Shown: piece after piece, positions 24,917-32,993 of the stretch
Position numbering within the stretch: position 1 is the stretch's first letter
Layout of the letters: every line of letters begins with the position of its first letter
Assembly (NCBI GenBank): GCA_017643395.1
Contig: JAEPNP010000007.1
Location: forward strand, 62,001-126,000
Origin: Rhodothermales bacterium
GTDB lineage: Bacteria > Bacteroidota > Rhodothermia > Rhodothermales > UBA10348
Length of the DNA stretch: 64,000 nt
Reading direction: 5' to 3'
Translations under genes and position numbers: made by a program
Notes under the pieces: generated by a model
Seen by the model: the letters and a program-made list of their open reading frames with translations, nothing else
Database searches by the model: none
What the model was told of the DNA's origin: nothing

Positions 24917-25777
24917 TCAGAACTGCCGGAAGCTCTGACTGACAAAGTGCAGCACGTCTGGAAGCGAGTCTCTCCAGTATGTCCAGGTATGCCCGCCATC
25001 CCGAACGCGGAATTCGTGCCGAACCTCCCGCTTTCGCAGTGCGATGTGCAGGAGGGCATTGCCTTCGTAGAGGAAGTCGTCGTCTCCCGAGTCGATGTAC
25101 CACCGCACGCTGTTGAGGTCGTCCACCGACAGCGTGCGAGCAAGCTCCACCGCGTTGTGACGCTGCCAGTACGCATGTGCGTCCTCGTCGCTCATGCCGG
25201 CGAGTGCCTCGCCGAACTGCCGCCGGGCCTGCTCTAGCGAGGGCGGACCGACCCAGGAAGACAGAGGGCCGGCTGCCGCGAACATGTCCGGTCGATGCAT
25301 CGCGAACATCAAGGAGCCTCCGCCGCCCATGGACAGCCCTGCAACCGCCCGGTATCGTTTTTCCGACTTCACCCGGAACGCGGACTCCACGTGAGGGATG
25401 AACTCGTCAAAGAAGTAGTCTTCGTAGTTCCATTCGCCGTCCGGGTAGTTGAAGTAGCCCAGTCTGCCCGTGAAGGCATCCGGCATCGCAATTATCATGG
25501 GTGTGGCCGTGCCTTCCCGGATCGCCTTGTCCGCGATGTGCAGCACTTCGCCAAACTGTACCCATCCGGTGTGGTCATCGCCTGCGCCGTGCAGCAGGTA
25601 CAGAATGGGATAGGAGCGCTCAGAGGTGTCGTAATCGGGCGGCAGGTAGACGGCGAAGTTGCGCTCGCCACCGAGAATTTCGGTGGGCATGGACAGGTTA
25701 TCCATGACACGGCCTGATTGCGCGAGAGCGGGGACGGTCAGGAAAAGCGTGGCAGCCGTCAGAAGGCGGGAGGTCAT
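24917..25777 (-). CDS. Secreted esterase (esterase D / feruloyl-esterase-like, alpha/beta hydrolase)
   Basis: This 286-residue protein has a signal peptide (MTSRLLTAATLFLTVPALAQ). An alpha/beta-hydrolase domain of the 'putative esterase' type follows ('FAVYLPPDYDTSERSYPILYLLHGAGDD'), with nucleophile elbow GLSMGGG (Ser149), acid region 'WYIDSGDDDFLY' and C-terminal 'DGGHTWTYWRDSLPDVL' carrying the catalytic His. Start 25777 begins the signal peptide; the frame is open to 26092 but that part is antisense to the next gene. It is divergent from the beta-lactamase-type gene at 25818. Confidence 0.88.
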   Translation of the reverse strand: MTSRLLTAATLFLTVPALAQSGRVMDNLSMPTEILGGERNFAVYLPPDYDTSERSYPILYLLHGAGDDHTGWVQFGEVLHIADKAIREGTATPMIIAMPDAFTGRLGYFNYPDGEWNYEDYFFDEFIPHVESAFRVKSEKRYRAVAGLSMGGGGSLMFAMHRPDMFAAAGPLSSWVGPPSLEQARRQFGEALAGMSDEDAHAYWQRHNAVELARTLSVDDLNSVRWYIDSGDDDFLYEGNALLHIALRKREVRHEFRVRDGGHTWTYWRDSLPDVLHFVSQSFRQF

Positions 25778-25817
25778 GGTCGATGCGGTCTTGGATTGCC
25801 CCGGCATTGTAACACCC

Positions 25818-27608
25818 GTGAGGCTGAGTCGTGTACCTGTCGTGCGATTCCTCTCCCTCATGTTGATGGCTGTCGTGTCGGGGTGCCCGGTCGCTCTGGC
25901 GCAGGCGCCGGCGACACCCCCACCGTTTGCCGCACTGGCCGACTCGGTTCGGGCGCCAGGGATTGTCTGGGCGTTCGTGGCTGGCGATTCGGTCATGCTG
26001 GGCGCCTCAGGACTCGCCGATCGGGCCGCGGGCACGGCCATGTCGGCGACCGGGACACGAATACGGGTCGCCAGCGTTACGAAAGCGGTCACAGCAGCCG
26101 CTGTGGCTCGACTCGCAGTCGAGGGGCTCCTGGACCTGGACGAAGACCTGCGAGACCGATGGGACTGGCTGAACGCTGATCATCCCGTGACCTTGCGCGG
26201 CCTGCTCACGCATACGTCGGGCTTGGATGATCCCTCGCTCGGCAACCTGGTGCGCAGTCAGACGGAGACTCTGCCCCTGGAGCGATTCCTGCGATCGCAC
26301 GCGCCGCGCCAGACCACCCGGCCGGGTGCGGCGTTCAGGTACTCGAACCGGGCCTTTACCCTTGCGGGGCTCGTGATCGCCGAGGCGGTGGACCGGCCGT
26401 TCGCGGAGGCGATGGAGGACGGGGTCTTTGCTCCCCTGGAGATGCGCTCCAGTTCCGTCGGTCGTCCCGCGGATGTGGCGGCCGCGACGGGGTACACCTG
26501 TGGTGAATGTGACCCGGTAGCGCCATTCTGGGGCCAGACCGCGCCTGCGGGAGACCTGTACACCACGGCGGAGGACATGGGCCGCCTTCTGCGATTCCTG
26601 CTTGCGGAGGGGAGCTGGGCGGACACGCTTCTCGCACCACACGTCTCCGTGCATCCTGGCGTTCACGGCATGGCGCTCGGTTGGGCTCAGTCATCGGCGG
26701 GCTCCAGGGAGCTGCTGCTGCATGCTGGAGCCGGCCTGGGAACGACGGCGCTGCTTGCCCTGGATCCCGTGGCCAGGGAGGGCCTGTTTGTCGCGGTGAA
26801 CGTGCAGAGCATGGCTTTGCTCGGCTCTGTGCTGGAAGCGTGGGCCGGACCAGATACGGCCCCCGACCACGTACCTGGAGCATCTGTTCCAGAGGGTGTG
26901 GGCGGCTGGTATCTGTCGGGCCGTGCTCCACGGAGCGGTATCGAGTCGCTGCCGGCCCTGTTTCACTACGGGGTCCAGGTGACTGCTACGACCGGTGGTC
27001 TGCTGGTTGGCGGCACGCCCTACGTTGTGGTGGGGAACGATCGCTATGCGGCTGCGGATGGCGACGGCAGGCTTGCGTTCTCCCGGGACGCGGACCTGGG
27101 GCTATTGGCCCATCGGTCCGGAAGGGGAGTCGGCCATCCGGAGACGCTCATTCGGCTGCCCCGGTGGGCTGAACCGCCGGTAATGAATGAAATCCTCTCG
27201 TTCGCCGGGGGGCTGCCACTCCTGATCGCGCTCGCCTGGCCGGTGCTGGCCGCACTTGTCTGGGCGATGCGCAAGGTGGGTGTGCGCGCGCGTGCGCTGC
27301 AGTTGCGGACGTGGCTACTGTGCGTGGGCACGGCGGCCTGTGCCCTGCCCGTGCTGTTTGTTTTCGTCGCTGGTTTCCAGCGGTTGGGGGCCACCGGCGA
27401 CGTGCAGTTTGCACTCCCGTCGGCGATGCAGTGGTCGCTGGCGGCGCCCTGGCTTCTGCTTATCGTGGTGGTCCTGGGCACGTTTGCGATAGTCAAAATC
27501 GCCGGAATGGCGCTCCTCGACCGCCTGCTCCTTGGCACCTGCCTTGTATGTGGTGTCGTGCTGCTTGCGGTTTTCGCCGCGTTCGACCTGTTCGTCCTGC
27601 CCTGGTAA
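25818..27608 (+). CDS. Beta-lactamase-fold serine hydrolase with C-terminal membrane domain
   Basis: This 596-residue protein has an N-terminal signal ('VVRFLSLMLMAVVSGCPVALA'). A class C beta-lactamase/esterase domain follows with SVTK (Ser86-x-x-Lys89) and 'FRYSNRAFTLAG' (YxN). A linker with a lipocalin-like beta segment comes next, then four C-terminal helices ('LPLLIALAWPVLAALVWAM', 'TWLLCVGTAACALPVLFVFVAGF', 'WLLLIVVVLGTFAIVKIAG', 'LLLGTCLVCGVVLLAVF'). GTG 25818 is the best start; GTG 25842 is an alternative. Such proteins hydrolyse D-amino-acid peptides or esters outside the cytoplasm; the substrate is unknown. Confidence 0.82.
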   Translation: MRLSRVPVVRFLSLMLMAVVSGCPVALAQAPATPPPFAALADSVRAPGIVWAFVAGDSVMLGASGLADRAAGTAMSATGTRIRVASVTKAVTAAAVARLAVEGLLDLDEDLRDRWDWLNADHPVTLRGLLTHTSGLDDPSLGNLVRSQTETLPLERFLRSHAPRQTTRPGAAFRYSNRAFTLAGLVIAEAVDRPFAEAMEDGVFAPLEMRSSSVGRPADVAAATGYTCGECDPVAPFWGQTAPAGDLYTTAEDMGRLLRFLLAEGSWADTLLAPHVSVHPGVHGMALGWAQSSAGSRELLLHAGAGLGTTALLALDPVAREGLFVAVNVQSMALLGSVLEAWAGPDTAPDHVPGASVPEGVGGWYLSGRAPRSGIESLPALFHYGVQVTATTGGLLVGGTPYVVVGNDRYAAADGDGRLAFSRDADLGLLAHRSGRGVGHPETLIRLPRWAEPPVMNEILSFAGGLPLLIALAWPVLAALVWAMRKVGVRARALQLRTWLLCVGTAACALPVLFVFVAGFQRLGATGDVQFALPSAMQWSLAAPWLLLIVVVLGTFAIVKIAGMALLDRLLLGTCLVCGVVLLAVFAAFDLFVLPW

Positions 27609-27613
27609 GCGCC

Positions 27614-28714
27614 TTACGGTGTCCAGTCGGCAGGCAGCGCATCGCACACACGCTCCCAGGACCAGTAGCCGTAGTGGGAGAGGGGCGGAGCGGACCCGTC
27701 TGCGAAGGGGACGCCATACCGATCCAGGAGCGCGATTCCTGTCGGCAGCTCCAGCCATGAGATGCGCTCCCGCGTGTTCGGCTGCTGCACGTTCACGGAG
27801 CGAAGGAAGGAGCCGTAGGCGGGGAGTGGTCGCTCGCGGCGGTAGCGCACCATCAGGGCTCCCGTAAACATGAGGCTGCGCGTGAGGTCATCGGGGTCGC
27901 CGTAGAGGACGGATGCGCCGCCGTCGCGGGCGTCGCCGAAGTTCTCGGAAACCGCGTCTCCACCTGAGGTCGTGCCGGGTTGCTGAACCAGCTCGGCGTA
28001 GAACCCCGACTCTGGAAGTGAACCCTCGACGAGTGAGCGAAGGAAGTGTTGGCGTGAGCCGCGATAGACTCGCTCGCGCCGTTCCTGACGACTGTCGATC
28101 ACCTTCTGATTTGCCGCGGGAAGATCCTCGAATTGCAGGCGCCCGGTAAAGTTGTAGAAGCGCTGGGTGCCCTGCAGCGTCATCCCGTGCACCGTGATGC
28201 GATAGCCCAAGTACGGATTGAGAATCTGGACCGGCTCGCGGGCGCGCACGTCCAGGCGACCGCCGTTGTTCTGAATATCCAAGGCTTGCGGGTTTTCAAA
28301 CTCGCAGCGTGATCCAGCGGGGGTGGTGCTGAAGAGCAGGTCCTCCACACGACCTCTCAGTCGGCGCAAGGCGCGAGGTTTGACGGCCTCGACGACGAAC
28401 TCACCGAGAATGACCGGATCCTCCTCGAGCTGGATGTCCTGCGCCTCAGACAAGTCAAGTCGGGGCGTGATCGAGATGGTCTTGAGGCGAAAGCCCACCA
28501 TCGAGACGACTACGACAAGCGGGCGGCGCTCCGGCAGGGTCAGCGAAAATGATCCGTCGTCTCCTACGACATCGCCCTGCTGCGTGCCGTCGATAAAGAC
28601 GTGGGCACCCGGCAGAGGACTGCCGTCAGTGGCATCGCGCACGGTACCAAACAGGCTCTGACCGTTAGCGGGCAGGGCGGCAAGCAGGGCAAGCAGGAGA
28701 AGGGGAAATCGCAT
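27614..28714 (-). CDS. Secreted carboxypeptidase-regulatory-like (CarboxypepD_reg) domain protein
   Basis: This 366-residue protein has a signal peptide (MRFPLLLLALLAALPANG). A CarboxypepD_reg-like/Ig-fold domain follows at ~20-100 ('LFGTVRDATDGSPLPGAHVFIDGTQQG', 'GDDGSFSLTLPE', 'VSMVGFRLK'), as found at the N-terminus of TonB-dependent receptors. The remaining ~260 residues are unrecognised and beta-rich ('VRAREPVQILNPYLGYRITVHGM', 'YNFTGRLQFEDL'). No TonB-receptor barrel is present, so it is a stand-alone exported protein. Its stop lies 6 bp from the stop of the convergent hydrolase gene. Confidence 0.78.
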   Translation of the reverse strand: MRFPLLLLALLAALPANGQSLFGTVRDATDGSPLPGAHVFIDGTQQGDVVGDDGSFSLTLPERRPLVVVVSMVGFRLKTISITPRLDLSEAQDIQLEEDPVILGEFVVEAVKPRALRRLRGRVEDLLFSTTPAGSRCEFENPQALDIQNNGGRLDVRAREPVQILNPYLGYRITVHGMTLQGTQRFYNFTGRLQFEDLPAANQKVIDSRQERRERVYRGSRQHFLRSLVEGSLPESGFYAELVQQPGTTSGGDAVSENFGDARDGGASVLYGDPDDLTRSLMFTGALMVRYRRERPLPAYGSFLRSVNVQQPNTRERISWLELPTGIALLDRYGVPFADGSAPPLSHYGYWSWERVCDALPADWTP

Positions 28715-28796
28715 GCGCGCTCCTACGCCGATCCGAGTATTTGATCCCTCGCCTGACCGGCGGTAGCATGCGATACACCTTCCCCGTCATCGGTCC

Positions 28797-29501
28797 ATGC
28801 GCGTCATCGTCCTGTTTTTGCTGCTACTCATCCCCGCCAGCGCGCTCGGTCAGCCCTTCGAGGGGGAAACGCTCTATCGGGTCACCACCGTGCGAGCCAC
28901 GCCCGGGACCTGGCAGGACTTCATGGCGCATTGGAAGGAGGTGATCGCGTCGTGGCCGGATGAGGTCGGTGAACGCGCGTTCTGGATGCGGCACAGCCAG
29001 GGGGACCAGTGGGACTTCCTCTTCTTCTTCCCGCTGGACGACGCCGGCGCGTGGCTTTCGTCCGCCGAACACCCCATGTGGAGCCTCGGAACCGACGATC
29101 GCGTGGCGGAGACGAGTGATCTGTTCGCCTATGGCGCTCCCGTGGGGGTCTTGCGGCCACAGGCCGAGAGCGCCGGGTTCTTCCATGTCGAGATGTTCAC
29201 CGCCATCCCCGGCAGCCGCGAACGGCTTCTGGAGCAGCGGCGCATGGAGAATGCGTTTCTGGCCGGCATCGGTCGGCCGCAAAACTTCATCTTCCGCCGG
29301 CATTCGGGCGTGGCGGTCGATGCCTTCACGCTCGGCTTCTACCGCGACATCAAGCACTTCGCCGAGAGCGCGGATGTTGACCCGGACCTCGAGGAGCGCT
29401 CGGCCAACGCAGCCGGGTTCGACGGCGTTGGCGGCATCAGCCCGCTCTTGCGAAGCCTGATCGCGCGGCACCATGACACGTTGGCCGTCGCGATTCGCTG
29501 A
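28797..29501 (+). CDS. Hypothetical secreted protein, possibly dimeric alpha/beta barrel
   Basis: This 234-residue protein has a signal peptide (MRVIVLFLLLLIPASALG). Two similar halves each start with a 'TTVRATPGTWQDFMAHWKEVI' or 'EMFTAIPGSRERLLEQRRMENAFL' type segment, reminiscent of NIPSNAP/ferredoxin-like alpha/beta barrel repeats. There are no catalytic motifs. It is divergent from the CarboxypepD_reg gene (82-bp shared promoter region, 28715-28796) and is followed by the 52-bp hairpin array. Confidence 0.6.
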   Translation: MRVIVLFLLLLIPASALGQPFEGETLYRVTTVRATPGTWQDFMAHWKEVIASWPDEVGERAFWMRHSQGDQWDFLFFFPLDDAGAWLSSAEHPMWSLGTDDRVAETSDLFAYGAPVGVLRPQAESAGFFHVEMFTAIPGSRERLLEQRRMENAFLAGIGRPQNFIFRRHSGVAVDAFTLGFYRDIKHFAESADVDPDLEERSANAAGFDGVGGISPLLRSLIARHHDTLAVAIR

Positions 29502-29597
29502 GGGCGCGGCGTTGGGGCGGCGGTGGCCCTGGCGGTCTGGGCGGGTGCGGCCCCGCGGTCCAGGCGGGAGCGGCCCCGCGGTCGGGGCGGGAGCGCT

Positions 29598-30089
29598 TGT
29601 GGAATCCCGGGGGGCGGATCACACGTCGGCGCGGTTCTGGCAGGCCCACATGTGGAAACGCGGGGGTGGATTACACCTCGGCGCCGTCGTGGCGAGGGCC
29701 TTTGTGCAATCGTAGGGGCTGATTACACTTGAGCGCGGTCGGGGCGCCGGCGCTTGTGGAATCGTGGGTGCTGATTACACTTGAGCGCGGGCCAGGGCGC
29801 GGTCGCTTCTCGAATCCGGAGGTGGATCACACGTCGGCGTGCTCCTCGCGGTCGCTTCTCGAATCCGGGGGGTGGATCACACCTCGGCGGGCTCTGCGCG
29901 GGCGCTTGTGGAAACTTGGGGCCGGATTCCGCCTCGGCGCGGTCGGGGCGGGGGCGCTTGTGGAAACATGGGGGCGGATTACACCTCGCCGCCGTCGTGG
30001 CGAGGGCCTTTGTGTAATCGTGGGGCCTGATTACACTTGAGCGCGGGCCAGGGCGCCGGCGCTTGTGGAATCGTGGGGCTTGATTACAC
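29598..30089 (+). repeat. Array of ten hairpin repeats with ~52-bp period
   Basis: Ten units start at 29598, 29651, 29703, 29755, 29808, 29857, 29907, 29959, 30011 and 30064, giving spacings of 49-53 bp. Each contains a 25-27 bp inverted repeat of the form TGTGgAATC...GATTACAC. In the unit at 30011 the TGTGTAATC/GATTACAC arms pair perfectly; other units carry matched or single changes in the arms. The ~26 bp between hairpins is GC-rich and itself conserved (GAGCGCGGTCGGGGCG-like). The array fills the 724-bp gap between two convergent genes (29501 and 30226). The flanks 29502-29597 and 30090-30225 are very GC-rich without clear units. Confidence 0.85.
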
Positions 30090-30225
30090 TTGAACGCGTG
30101 CCGCTGCGGTCCGGGCGGTCCGGCCGTGCCGCGGCGGCCGCGCGCACGCGTGAGCTCAGCCGCCCGCTCGCTCCGGCCGCGCCGACGGCAGGCGCAGTCC
30201 GCGCCGAACCCCGCCCGCCGACACG

Positions 30226-30840
30226 CTACTCGCTCAGTTCGGGCGCGGTAGGCAGGCTGATGTTGCGGGCCATGGCCCAGAAACGCAGACCGGTGGTAGT
30301 ACCTGCCGTCAGCAAGACCCGCATGGGTTCGATGATTTCGATCCCCGCCAGCGCCCAGTAGACGAGCCCGCCGAGTAAGGCGGCCGTGGCGTAAAAGCCG
30401 CCCTTGATGACAGCGGGGACCTCACGGACCAGCAGGTCGCGCACGACGCCGCCCCCGGTCGCGGTCAAGGCCGCCATCATCATGATGCCGATGGGGCCAA
30501 GCCCGAAGACGTGCCCTTTGGCGGCCCCGATGGCCGCGAAAACGCCCAGACCAATCGCGTCGGCTACCAGCACGCGATTCCACCGTCTCGCTAATGGTGG
30601 CGCCGATCGAAATACGATGGCACCTGTGACTACACAGACGATGAGATAGAGCTCGTCCTGGAAGACGGCGGGGGGCGTGGCACCCAGCATCATGTCCCGG
30701 ATGATGCCACCACCGACCCCGGTGGCCGTGGCGAGCACCATGAAGCCGAGGAAGTCAAGTTGATGCCGATTGGCCTGCAAGGCCCCGGATGCGGCAAATA
30801 CCACCGTGCCGGCGATATCCACGAGATAGAGCAGATCCAT
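30226..30840 (-). CDS. Trimeric intracellular cation (TRIC) channel family protein, UPF0126
   Basis: This 204-residue, seven-helix membrane protein has two pseudo-repeats. Each carries the glycine-rich motif 'ATATGVGGGIIRDMMLG' or 'ALTATGGGVVRDLLVRE', diagnostic of the bacterial TRIC/YadS (UPF0126) family of K+-selective channels. Its ATG overlaps the LysR stop by one base, so the two are probably translated together, although LysR regulation of this channel is only suggested by position. Confidence 0.92.
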   Translation of the reverse strand: MDLLYLVDIAGTVVFAASGALQANRHQLDFLGFMVLATATGVGGGIIRDMMLGATPPAVFQDELYLIVCVVTGAIVFRSAPPLARRWNRVLVADAIGLGVFAAIGAAKGHVFGLGPIGIMMMAALTATGGGVVRDLLVREVPAVIKGGFYATAALLGGLVYWALAGIEIIEPMRVLLTAGTTTGLRFWAMARNISLPTAPELSE

Positions 30841-31724
30841 CAGACTCCGGCGAGTTCGCGTTGCTGGAGGTGAGCGACCAGAAACTCGTGCAGACTTTCA
30901 GCTGCCGAACCGGTGGCTTCGGTGCCACGGTACAGCCCGATGCGCGCTTCAAGGGGCTGGGGAAGCCCGGTCTCAGGGCCCAAAACATCCATATCGTCGG
31001 TTACGGCTGACTCAGCAATGATGCCGAGGCCGAGACCGGCCCGAATCGCCGCCTGCGTGGCAAGCAGGCTGATGCTCGAGAAGACCACGTCCGTTTCGAT
31101 GCCGTTGTCGCCCATCTGCGTCATGGCCGCGCGACAACCGGCACATGGCGAATCCACTGGATCGATGATGACCGGCACGGGCCGCTCCTGGAGGAAGTCG
31201 GCTTCGACGCTTTGCGCCCACACGTAGGGCTCCGTCCAAAGCGGTGTCGCGGGGATCTCCGAGTAGGCCGTATTGGCGATGGCCAGGCAGAGGTCATTGG
31301 CCTGGATCATTCGGGCGAGCTCCCAACTGGTGGAGACCTCCAGTTCAATGCGAATCTCGGCGGCCAAGCGGCCGAAACGGGTCAATAGGCGCACCAGGCG
31401 GCCATGGGCCACCTCCTCCAACACACCCACCCGCACGGTTCCGCGCGCCTCGACCAAACTCAGCCGGGCCAGCGCCTCCTCATTGAGTTCTAGCATGCGC
31501 ACGGCGTAGCCATGAAGTAGCCGGCCCGACTCCGTGAGCCTGGAAACCCGACCTGACCGATCAAAGAGCTTTGTGGAGAGCTGCTCTTCGAGCCGCTTTA
31601 TCTGCAGGCTGAGTGCCGGCTGCGATCTGTACAGACGCTCGGCCGCCTCGGTGTAGCTGCCGGTCTCCGCGATGGTCACAAAGGAGCGCAATTGGTCGAG
31701 GGACAAGGACTCGATCATAAGCAA
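30840..31724 (-). CDS. LysR family transcriptional regulator
   Basis: This 294-residue protein has an N-terminal winged HTH ('LSLDQLRSFVTIAETGSYTEAAERLYRSQPALSLQIKRLEEQLSTKLFDRSGR') and a LysR substrate-binding domain ('TVRVGVLEEVAHGRLVRLL'). Start could be ATG 31724 or the ATG two codons later. It is divergent from the EamA exporter gene across an AT-rich 84-bp gap and overlaps the TRIC gene, the standard layout for a LysR regulator controlling a divergent transporter. Confidence 0.93.
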   Translation of the reverse strand: MLMIESLSLDQLRSFVTIAETGSYTEAAERLYRSQPALSLQIKRLEEQLSTKLFDRSGRVSRLTESGRLLHGYAVRMLELNEEALARLSLVEARGTVRVGVLEEVAHGRLVRLLTRFGRLAAEIRIELEVSTSWELARMIQANDLCLAIANTAYSEIPATPLWTEPYVWAQSVEADFLQERPVPVIIDPVDSPCAGCRAAMTQMGDNGIETDVVFSSISLLATQAAIRAGLGLGIIAESAVTDDMDVLGPETGLPQPLEARIGLYRGTEATGSAAESLHEFLVAHLQQRELAGV

Positions 31725-31808
31725 AGTTTATCGCGACGATGAATATTATTAATGAATCTAATTCTTAATGCGCCCATATGATCCCCTGAATCGAAACTGG
31801 AACCGCGC
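31725..31808. promoter_or_regulatory. AT-rich divergent promoter region, LysR / EamA
   Basis: This 84-bp gap is much richer in A+T than its surroundings. It includes ATTATTAATGAATCTAATTC at about 31745-31764, with the small dyad GAAT-CTA-ATTC inside. LysR-type regulators usually bind T-N11-A dyads between divergent genes, so this is the likely site of autoregulation and EamA activation. Exact boundaries of any operator are not assigned. Confidence 0.5.
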
Positions 31809-32993
31809 ATGACCAAAGCTTTCCGCCTGCAACTGCTGGCCGCGTTCGCTGCCATCTACGTGATCTGGGGGTCCACGTACCTCGCAATCGTTTTCGCGAT
31901 CGAAACCATGCCCCCGCTCCTGATGCTGGGCGCTCGGTTCGGCGTCGCCGGTCTCATCGTATACGCCTGGGCCAGGGCCAAGGGCATCGCAACGCCGACC
32001 CGGACGGAATGGAAGAATGCGGCCCTTGTTGGCACGATGACGCTGGCGGCAGGCACGGGCGCAGTGGCCTGGGCCGAACAGTGGGTGCCCTCCGGGGTGG
32101 CCGCGCTGCTGGTCACGACGGTGCCCATCTGGATGGTGTTGCTGGAGTGGCAGTGGAAGCGTGGCCCAATGCCGGCCCGCACGGTCTGGTTGGGTCTGGG
32201 TATCGGAGTCGCCGGCATCCTGCTCCTGGTCAATCCGGCTGAATTGAGCGGCGGCGACACCGGCATGCTGTATGGCAGCATCGCCATCCTGCTGGCTTCA
32301 ATGGTCTTTTCGGCGGGCGCGATTCTCGGGAGGGATCGCGAGCTGCCGCCGCGGCCACTCATGTCGACTGCCGCCCAGATGCTGACGGGAGGCGCCTCGC
32401 TGACGCTGGCGGGGCTCCTGAGAGGGGAGTGGGCGGCGGTTGACGTGGCCGCCATCACCACGGAATCCTGGCTGGCATGGGCATACCTCATGGTCTTCGG
32501 CTCCATCATCGCCTACGGTTCCTTTGTCTGGCTCATGAAAAACGCCAGCCCGGCCCGCGTGTCGACCTACGCCTACGTCAACCCGGTGGTGGCCGTCATC
32601 CTCGGCTGGCTGCTCGGCGGCGAAGAGCTCGGGGGCCGCGTGCTCATGGCCATGGTGCTCCTGCTTAGCGCGGTGCTCCTCATCACGAGGTTCGGGGGCG
32701 GGCGCCGACGTCCGGGCGGACGCACGGCCCGCATCGCCCGGGTGCTCGTCAACAGAGGCGGAGCGATTCTATCGGCTTTTGCGCACAGCATGGACGCTCC
32801 GGCACGCTCAATGCCCAGACTGAGAGACTCACTCGTAGCGCTCGAACAGGTCCCCCTGCGGCCAGGCGTCCGTGCTGGCGGCCGCTTGCCAGAGCGTGCC
32901 TTTGAGGTCGCTGAAATAGCCGGAGCGGTCCTGCGGCCACGAGTTGAGCACGGCCGCGATGCAGACGGAGAATCGGCATCCCATGTACGATGA
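31809..32993 (+). CDS. EamA/DMT family transporter with anomalous C-terminal extension
   Basis: Residues 1-~300 form a ten-helix EamA drug/metabolite transporter ('AIYVIWGSTYLAIVFAIE', 'GVAALLVTTVPIWMVLLEW', 'VSTYAYVNPVVAVILGWLLGGE'). The usual end is near 'LLLSAVLLITRF'. About 95 further residues are Arg/Ala/Pro-rich with no transporter similarity and read antisense into the 3' end of the hydrolase gene (165-bp overlap, 32829-32993). A lost stop codon or a small frameshift near 32700-32830 is the likely cause. The first part is certain as an EamA exporter; the tail is doubtful. Confidence 0.85.
   Translation: MTKAFRLQLLAAFAAIYVIWGSTYLAIVFAIETMPPLLMLGARFGVAGLIVYAWARAKGIATPTRTEWKNAALVGTMTLAAGTGAVAWAEQWVPSGVAALLVTTVPIWMVLLEWQWKRGPMPARTVWLGLGIGVAGILLLVNPAELSGGDTGMLYGSIAILLASMVFSAGAILGRDRELPPRPLMSTAAQMLTGGASLTLAGLLRGEWAAVDVAAITTESWLAWAYLMVFGSIIAYGSFVWLMKNASPARVSTYAYVNPVVAVILGWLLGGEELGGRVLMAMVLLLSAVLLITRFGGGRRRPGGRTARIARVLVNRGGAILSAFAHSMDAPARSMPRLRDSLVALEQVPLRPGVRAGGRLPERAFEVAEIAGAVLRPRVEHGRDADGESASHVR

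Noticed and set aside
29729-30040. Coding sequence through the hairpin array
   Set aside because: The open frame only reflects high GC and the repeat period; it yields a low-complexity Arg/Gly-rich product and no start signal.
29598-30089. CRISPR array
   Set aside because: Regular spacing, but the linkers are themselves similar to each other, the hairpin part is not identical between units, and no cas genes are nearby.
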